Shown here: piece after piece, positions 16,520-20,060 of the stretch
How positions within the stretch are numbered: position 1 is the stretch's first letter
How the letters are laid out: the number at the start of each line of letters is the position of its first letter
NCBI GenBank assembly: GCA_035325905.1
Contig: DAOKYY010000072.1
Span: 1-20,060 of the forward strand
DNA length: 20,060 bases
From: DYGX01 sp035325905
GTDB taxonomy: Bacteria > Chloroflexota > Anaerolineae > Aggregatilineales > Aggregatilineaceae
Direction: 5' to 3'
Notes under the pieces: model-generated
Told to the model about the DNA's origin: nothing
Databases searched by the model: none
The model's input: the letters and a program-made list of their open reading frames with translations, nothing else
Made by a program: the position numbers and the translations under genes

Positions 16520-17374
16520 ATGGCGATTCTAGTCGATTCCGAGACCAAGCTGCTGGTCCAGGGCATCACCGGACGTGAGGGGCTGTTCCACACCGAGCAG
16601 ATGATCGAATACGGGACCAACGTCGCCGGCGGCGTCACGCCGGGCAAGGGCGGCGAGTGGGTGCTGGGCAAGCCGGTCTTCGACACCGTCAAAGCCGCCC
16701 GCGACGCGACCGAGGCCAACGCCAGCATCATCTACGTTCCGGCGGCGTTCGCGGCGGACGCGATTTTCGAGGCGATCGACGCCGGTATCGAGTTGATCGT
16801 GTGTATCACCGAGGGCATCCCCGTGCTGGACATGATGAAGGTGCGCGCCCGGATCGATCAGAGCGAGAGCCGGCTGGTCGGGCCGAACTGCCCCGGCCTG
16901 CTGACGCCCGGCCAGGCGAAGGTCGGCATTATGCCCGGCCACATCGCCACGCCGGGGAATGTGGGCGTCGTCTCGCGCAGCGGCACGCTGACCTACGAAG
17001 TCGTCTACGCGCTGACGATGGCGGGCATCGGCCAGACGACGTGCGTCGGCATTGGCGGTGACCCGATCAACGGAACGAGCTTCATCGATGTGTTGCAACT
17101 GTTCGAGGACGATCCGGCGACCGAGAAAGTCGTCATGATCGGCGAGATCGGCGGCACGGACGAGGAAAAAGCGGCGGCCTTCATCGCGCAGTCGATGACC
17201 AAGCCGGTCGTCGCGTTCATCGCCGGGCGGACCGCGCCGCCTGGTAAGCGCATGGGCCACGCGGGGGCGATTGTCGAAGGCGGCAGCGGCACGGCGGAAG
17301 ACAAGATCAAGGCGCTGACCGAGGCGGGCGTCAAGGTTGCCCAGCACCCGGAGCAGATTCCGGAGCTGCTGTAG
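16520..17374 (+). CDS. sucD: Succinate-CoA ligase alpha subunit
   Basis: A 284-residue alpha subunit holding the CoA-binding Rossmann domain (LLVQGITGREGLFHTEQM, residues 11-28) and the ligase domain. The phosphorylated histidine is His247 in GHAGAIVEGGSGT (246-258). GPNCPGLLTPG (121-131) and GIGGDPINGTSFID (177-190) are the other signature stretches. The start is ATG 16520, with GAGGGAC about 7 bases upstream; an in-frame upstream codon at 16484 would overlap sucC and add an unrelated arginine-rich lead. It is co-transcribed with sucC. In this window it links chemically with KorAB, both acting on succinyl-CoA if KorAB uses 2-oxoglutarate. Confidence 0.97.
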   Translation: MAILVDSETKLLVQGITGREGLFHTEQMIEYGTNVAGGVTPGKGGEWVLGKPVFDTVKAARDATEANASIIYVPAAFAADAIFEAIDAGIELIVCITEGIPVLDMMKVRARIDQSESRLVGPNCPGLLTPGQAKVGIMPGHIATPGNVGVVSRSGTLTYEVVYALTMAGIGQTTCVGIGGDPINGTSFIDVLQLFEDDPATEKVVMIGEIGGTDEEKAAAFIAQSMTKPVVAFIAGRTAPPGKRMGHAGAIVEGGSGTAEDKIKALTEAGVKVAQHPEQIPELL

Positions 17375-17409
17375 GGACGCCAGTCTCCCGCCAGTTCAAG
17401 CACGGACTT

Positions 17410-17484
17410 GTAGGGGCGGAGCTTGCTCCGCCCCTGGGCACCTTTGGTTATTTTGGCAGCGGGCGATGCTTGCATCGCCCCTAC
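17410..17484. repeat. 75-bp double-hairpin palindromic element (MITE/REP-like)
   Basis: Two perfect hairpins lie in tandem: AGGGGCGGAGC/GCTCCGCCCCT (17412-17422 and 17425-17435, loop TT) and GGGCGATGC/GCATCGCCC (17461-17469 and 17472-17480, loop TT). The outermost bases GTAGGGGCG (17410-17418) and CGCCCCTAC (17476-17484) are inverted repeats of each other, so the whole unit is a self-contained palindrome with terminal inverted repeats. It lies 35 bases after sucD and may also act on transcript ends, though there is no T-run. The rest of 17375-17618 shows no gene. Confidence 0.8.
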
Positions 17485-17618
17485 GAGAGAACCCAAGCCC
17501 GGCGCTCCCCGTTAGCTTCCTGAAAGTACATAACATGCTCTGGAGGGGCGTCCCGGACCGTCCATCGTTTGCCGTCTCATTTTTCCGGCTGCCTGCCCGT
17601 TATCCCGCCTCAGCGCCC

Positions 17619-17647
17619 TTGATTCTGCTCCGGCGCTATGGTATGCT
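17619..17647 (+). promoter_or_regulatory. Promoter of the T-box-controlled operon
   Basis: TTGATT (17619-17624), a 17-base spacer and TATGCT (17642-17647) form a well-spaced sigma70-like promoter. The expected start near 17653 coincides with the beginning of the T-box leader. Confidence 0.7.
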
Positions 17648-17652
17648 GTCGG

Positions 17653-17922
17653 CATAAAGGCGACGACGGAAACGAGTACGCTGGTTTATGCCGGTCAGCG
17701 AGCCTGGGAGTGGTGCGAGCCGGGCGTGGCAGGCGAGCGGAAAATCCTTCCTGAGCCGCAGGCTGAACGCGCGCCGCGCCAGTAAGCTGTGCCGGGCTGG
17801 TCTCCGTTAGCACGACCGGGCCATGTTGGTGGCCGCTGAGCGCCCCGCCTGCCTGGGTGGGGAATACGGGTGGTACCGCGAGAGCTTGCGCTCCCGTCCC
17901 TGTCTGGACGGGAGCGTTTTTT
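17653..17922 (+). promoter_or_regulatory. T-box riboswitch leader, apparent AUC (isoleucine) specifier
   Basis: This roughly 270-base leader senses uncharged tRNA and switches between terminator and antiterminator. The T-box core CGGGTGGTACCGCG (17867-17880) differs at one base from the consensus AGGGUGGNACCGCG. Upstream, AGTA of the specifier-loop E motif is at 17675-17678, and GAAAATCCTTCCTGAGC (17740-17756) matches the 3' side of Stem I, where the codon position reads ATC (17744-17746). The UGGU bulge would pair with a tRNA ending ACCA (discriminator A), as in tRNA-Ile. Stem III is CCCCGCC/GGTGGGG (17843-17849, 17856-17862). ACGGG (17866-17870) can pair with CCCGT (17893-17897) as antiterminator, in competition with the terminator stem. 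The downstream gene is a GNAT, not ileS. Specifier assignment is by alignment from memory and is less sure than the T-box itself. Confidence 0.9.
17889..17922 (+). terminator. Conditional terminator of the T-box
   Basis: CGCTCCCGTCC (17889-17899) pairs perfectly with GGACGGGAGCG (17906-17916) across a 6-base loop, followed by TTTTTT (17917-17922). It ends 20 bases before the GNAT start codon and shares bases 17893-17897 with the antiterminator. Confidence 0.92.
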
Positions 17923-17942
17923 GTGCGAGAATGGAGCGAGCT

Positions 17943-18491
17943 ATGCCGGACCGCGAGCCGCGCACCGCGCTGATTCGCCCGGTGGAGCCGCGCGACGAGG
18001 CGGCGATCGCCCGGCTGTGGCAGATGCTGACCGAGCATCATGTCGCGCTGGACCCGCGCCTGCCCGGCGCGACCGGCGGCGCGGCGGCGCGCTACGCCGC
18101 GCGCCTGATCGAGCGCCGCCACGACCCGGCGACGATCGCGCTGGTTGCCGAAGTGGCGGGCGAGGCCGCCGGCTACCTGCTCGGCGCGGTGATCGACCTG
18201 CATCCTGACCTGTTTGAGCCGGTGGACGCCGGGTTCATCGCCGATATTTTCGTCGATCCAGCCTTTCGGGGGCGCGGGCTGGCGCGCGAGCTGGTCACGA
18301 CCGCCAACCAGTGGTTCCGCCAGCGTGGCGTGCAGCAGGTGGAGTTGCAGGTCGCGGCGCGCAACCCCGCCGGGATGCGGTTCTGGGAGTCGGTTGGCGG
18401 CGTGCCGGTCATGATCCGCATGCGGATTGACCTGGGCGCGGACGAGCGCCCCCGGCGCACGCGGCGGATCATCGCCCGCCGCCAGGAGTAA
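17943..18491 (+). CDS. GNAT-family N-acetyltransferase under T-box control
   Basis: A 182-residue acetyl-CoA-dependent transferase. The GNAT core is visible: an N-terminal RPVEPRDEAAIARLWQML helix, strands ending in GFIADIFVDPAF, the pyrophosphate loop RGRGLARELV (motif A) and motif B with VQQVELQVAARNPAGMRFWESVGG. The C-terminal tail is arginine-rich. Substrate is not readable: the family acetylates proteins, amino acids, antibiotics and polyamines. The start is ATG 17943, with GGAG 6 bases upstream; longer in-frame starts (17931 and 17823) are rejected, since 17823 would lie inside the riboswitch. The gene stands directly behind the T-box terminator, so its expression should rise when the cognate tRNA is uncharged. 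The TPR gene follows 13 bases later. Confidence 0.9.
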   Translation: MPDREPRTALIRPVEPRDEAAIARLWQMLTEHHVALDPRLPGATGGAAARYAARLIERRHDPATIALVAEVAGEAAGYLLGAVIDLHPDLFEPVDAGFIADIFVDPAFRGRGLARELVTTANQWFRQRGVQQVELQVAARNPAGMRFWESVGGVPVMIRMRIDLGADERPRRTRRIIARRQE

Positions 18492-18504
18492 AGGACGGAT
18501 AACC

Positions 18505-19518
18505 ATGCTGCGGGCTTTCGCGCAGTGGCTGGGGCCGCGCTGGACGGCGGCGCTGATCGGGCTGGCAGTGGTCGCGCTGGCAGGCGGAGTCGCGCTCCAG
18601 GCGGCGTATCCCCGCGCCGGATGGCGGCCTGCCGCGCAGGTCGCGCTGGTCTGGCTGGCGCTGGCGGGGCTGGGCGTCGCGCTGCTGATGCGCGTCTCTC
18701 CGGCGCGGCGGGGGCGGGTGCTGCTCGCCTTCGCGCCGGGGCTGGCGCTGGTCGCCTGCGGGATCGTCGCGCCCGACCTGGCCGTGTTTTTCGCTGGCGC
18801 CGGGATCGGTTGGATGGCGGCGACGCAACTCGCGCTGCGCAGCCCGACGAACATGACCTACCAAACGGCGGTCCGGCACCTGCACCACGACGAGATCCCC
18901 GAAGCGATCGCCGTCATGGACCGGTTGATCGAGGGGCAGCCAGGCGACGCCGAGCATCACCGCTTCCGCGCCGAGCTGCACCGCCTCAGCGGGGCGCTCG
19001 ACCGCGCGCGGCGCGATTACGAGCGCGCCGTCAAGCTGGCGCCCGACGCGCCCGCTGGCTATCTGGGGCTGGCGGAGCTGAGCGTGCAGCAGGGCAAGCT
19101 CGACCAGGCGCGCGATTACGCCGAGCAGGCGCTGGCGCGCGATCCGTCCGGCTGGGCGGCGGCCTATAACCTGGGGCTGATCGCGGACCGGCAGGGCGAC
19201 GCCGCCGAGGCGATCCTATACCTGGAGCGGGCGCTGCGCGCGCGTATTCCCGATGCGCGTTACCGGCTGCTGTCCGATCTGTGGCTGGCGCGGGCGTACA
19301 TGCGGCGCGGGCAGCTGGCGACCGCCCGCCAGCACATCGCCGCGCTGCGCAAACAGTCCGGCGCGCTCGACGCGTGGCGGATCGTGCTCGCCAGCGAGCA
19401 GGCCGCGCCGCTGCGCGATCTGCTGGCCGCCGACCTGGGCCTGGCGGCGCGCCTGATCGACGGCTCGGCTCCGGTTGAAGCGCTGGCCGCGCCGCCGGAA
19501 GCGGAGCCTTCCCGATGA
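18505..19518 (+). CDS. Membrane-anchored TPR protein
   Basis: A 337-residue protein with about three N-terminal hydrophobic segments (about residues 13-33, 44-63 and 72-105) followed by tetratricopeptide-like repeats over about 117-290. Repeat-like units include EAIAVMDRLIEGQPGDAEHHRFRAELHRL, RARRDYERAVKLAPDAPAGYLGLAEL and QARDYAEQALARDPSGWAAAYNLGLI, each with the A-G-Y/A-P spacing of TPRs. The repeats likely face the cytoplasm and serve as a protein-binding scaffold. The start is ATG 18505, preceded by AAGGACGG; the in-frame upstream start at 18427 would overlap the GNAT. It overlaps the next gene as ATGA. Partners are unknown; the operon setting suggests a shared function with the acetyltransferase. 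Confidence 0.86.
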   Translation: MLRAFAQWLGPRWTAALIGLAVVALAGGVALQAAYPRAGWRPAAQVALVWLALAGLGVALLMRVSPARRGRVLLAFAPGLALVACGIVAPDLAVFFAGAGIGWMAATQLALRSPTNMTYQTAVRHLHHDEIPEAIAVMDRLIEGQPGDAEHHRFRAELHRLSGALDRARRDYERAVKLAPDAPAGYLGLAELSVQQGKLDQARDYAEQALARDPSGWAAAYNLGLIADRQGDAAEAILYLERALRARIPDARYRLLSDLWLARAYMRRGQLATARQHIAALRKQSGALDAWRIVLASEQAAPLRDLLAADLGLAARLIDGSAPVEALAAPPEAEPSR

Positions 19519-19961
19519 CGCGCGCGGCGCGGCGGCTGCCGCCGGTGCCGGTGTGGCTCGCGCTGCTGCTGATGATCGCAGCGGTGGTAGCGGCGGCGCT
19601 GATCCTGATGCGCGTGGCCGAGCCGCTCTACGGGCTGGTGTTCGGAAGCGGCGCGCCGCTCCCGGAAGGCGCGGTCGAGATCGAGCGCGTCACGCCGGAG
19701 CGTGGCGCGGCGTACCGGGTGTTTCGCACCGCGCAAACCGGGCGCGAGGTCGCCGCCTTCTACGAGGAGGCGGGCGGGGCGTGCGTCTACGCCGGAGCGG
19801 TGCCGGGCGAGGGCGCGGCAAGCACGGGACGCGAGCGCAGCGTCGCACGGTGCAGCGGCAAACAGGACAGCGCCGCGCGCGGCAGCGGCTGGGAAGTCTA
19901 TATCGCGGAGGGCTATTCCGCTCAGGAAGGCCCGACGATCTTCCGGTTGTACGAGTATTGA
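19515..19961 (+). CDS. Small single-pass membrane protein of unknown function
   Basis: A 148-residue protein with one N-terminal membrane helix (about residues 12-34, PVWLALLLMIAAVVAAALILM) and an extracytoplasmic domain of about 110 residues holding two cysteines (GACVYAG and VARCSGK), which could form a disulfide. It ends in FRLYEY. I recognise no family. It begins on the ATGA overlap with the TPR gene (ATG 19515, stop of the TPR gene at 19516-19518), so it is translationally coupled and belongs to the T-box operon. The sequence is high-GC and uniform with its neighbours, so I consider it a real gene rather than a shadow frame. Confidence 0.78.
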   Translation: MTRAARRLPPVPVWLALLLMIAAVVAAALILMRVAEPLYGLVFGSGAPLPEGAVEIERVTPERGAAYRVFRTAQTGREVAAFYEEAGGACVYAGAVPGEGAASTGRERSVARCSGKQDSAARGSGWEVYIAEGYSAQEGPTIFRLYEY

Positions 19962-19975
19962 GAGAGCAGCAGTTA

Positions 19976-20003
19976 GCTAAGGGCTAATAGCTAAAAGCTA
20001 AGT
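19976..20003 (+). repeat. Four tandem GCTAANN heptamers
   Basis: The bases read GCTAAGG, GCTAATA, GCTAAAA, GCTAAGT in direct tandem, a perfect 7-base period with a fixed GCTAA core. They stand 14 bases after the end of the last gene. The stretch is AT-rich inside a high-GC genome. Remaining bases to 20060 show no gene. Confidence 0.8.
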
Positions 20004-20060
20004 GGTCTATCGAAATGATCTGGCGAATGCGGTGGTTGGCAAGGCTGACCTCACCCCCGG

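Noticed and set aside
17823..17942. N-terminal extension of the GNAT from ATG 17823
   Set aside because: It runs through Stem III, the T-box core and the terminator hairpin, and has no family similarity; ATG 17943 has a proper ribosome-binding site.

Overview
The window is a high-GC bacterial chromosome segment (for example 70% GC over 2281-2340) with one AT-rich end (47% GC over 1-60, 32% over 541-600). Gene content, tight operons with ATGA overlaps, sigma70-like promoters, a T-box leader and GGGGCG/CGCCCC palindromes point to a Chloroflexota (Anaerolineae-like) genome. The phylum call is an inference from style, not from a marker gene.

Layout. (1) 1-801, minus strand: 3'-truncated, AT-rich gene for an unknown two-TM protein, unlike everything else here. 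(2) 1023-4606: complete four-gene biotin-dependent, Na+-pumping acyl-CoA decarboxylase operon in the order carboxyltransferase, OadG-like subunit, biotin carrier, beta membrane subunit (mmdADCB), closed by a bidirectional terminator. (3) 4686-5507, minus strand: secreted protein of unknown function. (4) 5717-9617: PadR-type regulator followed by a FecBCD-like metal/cofactor ABC importer whose binding protein carries an extra N-terminal segment resembling a degenerate type II binding protein. (5) 9699-11131: EamA transporter and an orphan TatA/B-like protein. (6) 11306-15126: GntR/FadR-type regulator with a palindrome behind its promoter, then korA and korB (2-oxoacid:ferredoxin oxidoreductase), then a terminator. 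(7) 15361-17374: sucC and sucD under their own promoter. (8) 17410-17484: double-hairpin palindromic element. (9) 17619-19961: a promoter and a T-box riboswitch (apparent AUC/Ile specifier) leading not into an aminoacyl-tRNA synthetase but into a GNAT acetyltransferase, a membrane TPR protein and a small membrane protein. (10) 19976-20003: four tandem GCTAANN heptamers.

Metabolic reading: KorAB (2-oxoglutarate to or from succinyl-CoA), SucCD (succinyl-CoA to or from succinate with ATP) and the decarboxylase (methylmalonyl-CoA to propionyl-CoA plus a Na+ gradient) would fit a ferredoxin-linked, succinate/propionate-type metabolism. The mutase and epimerase joining succinyl-CoA to methylmalonyl-CoA are not in the window. 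The most unusual item is the T-box in front of a GNAT-led operon; next are the chimeric binding protein and the AT-rich island edge.
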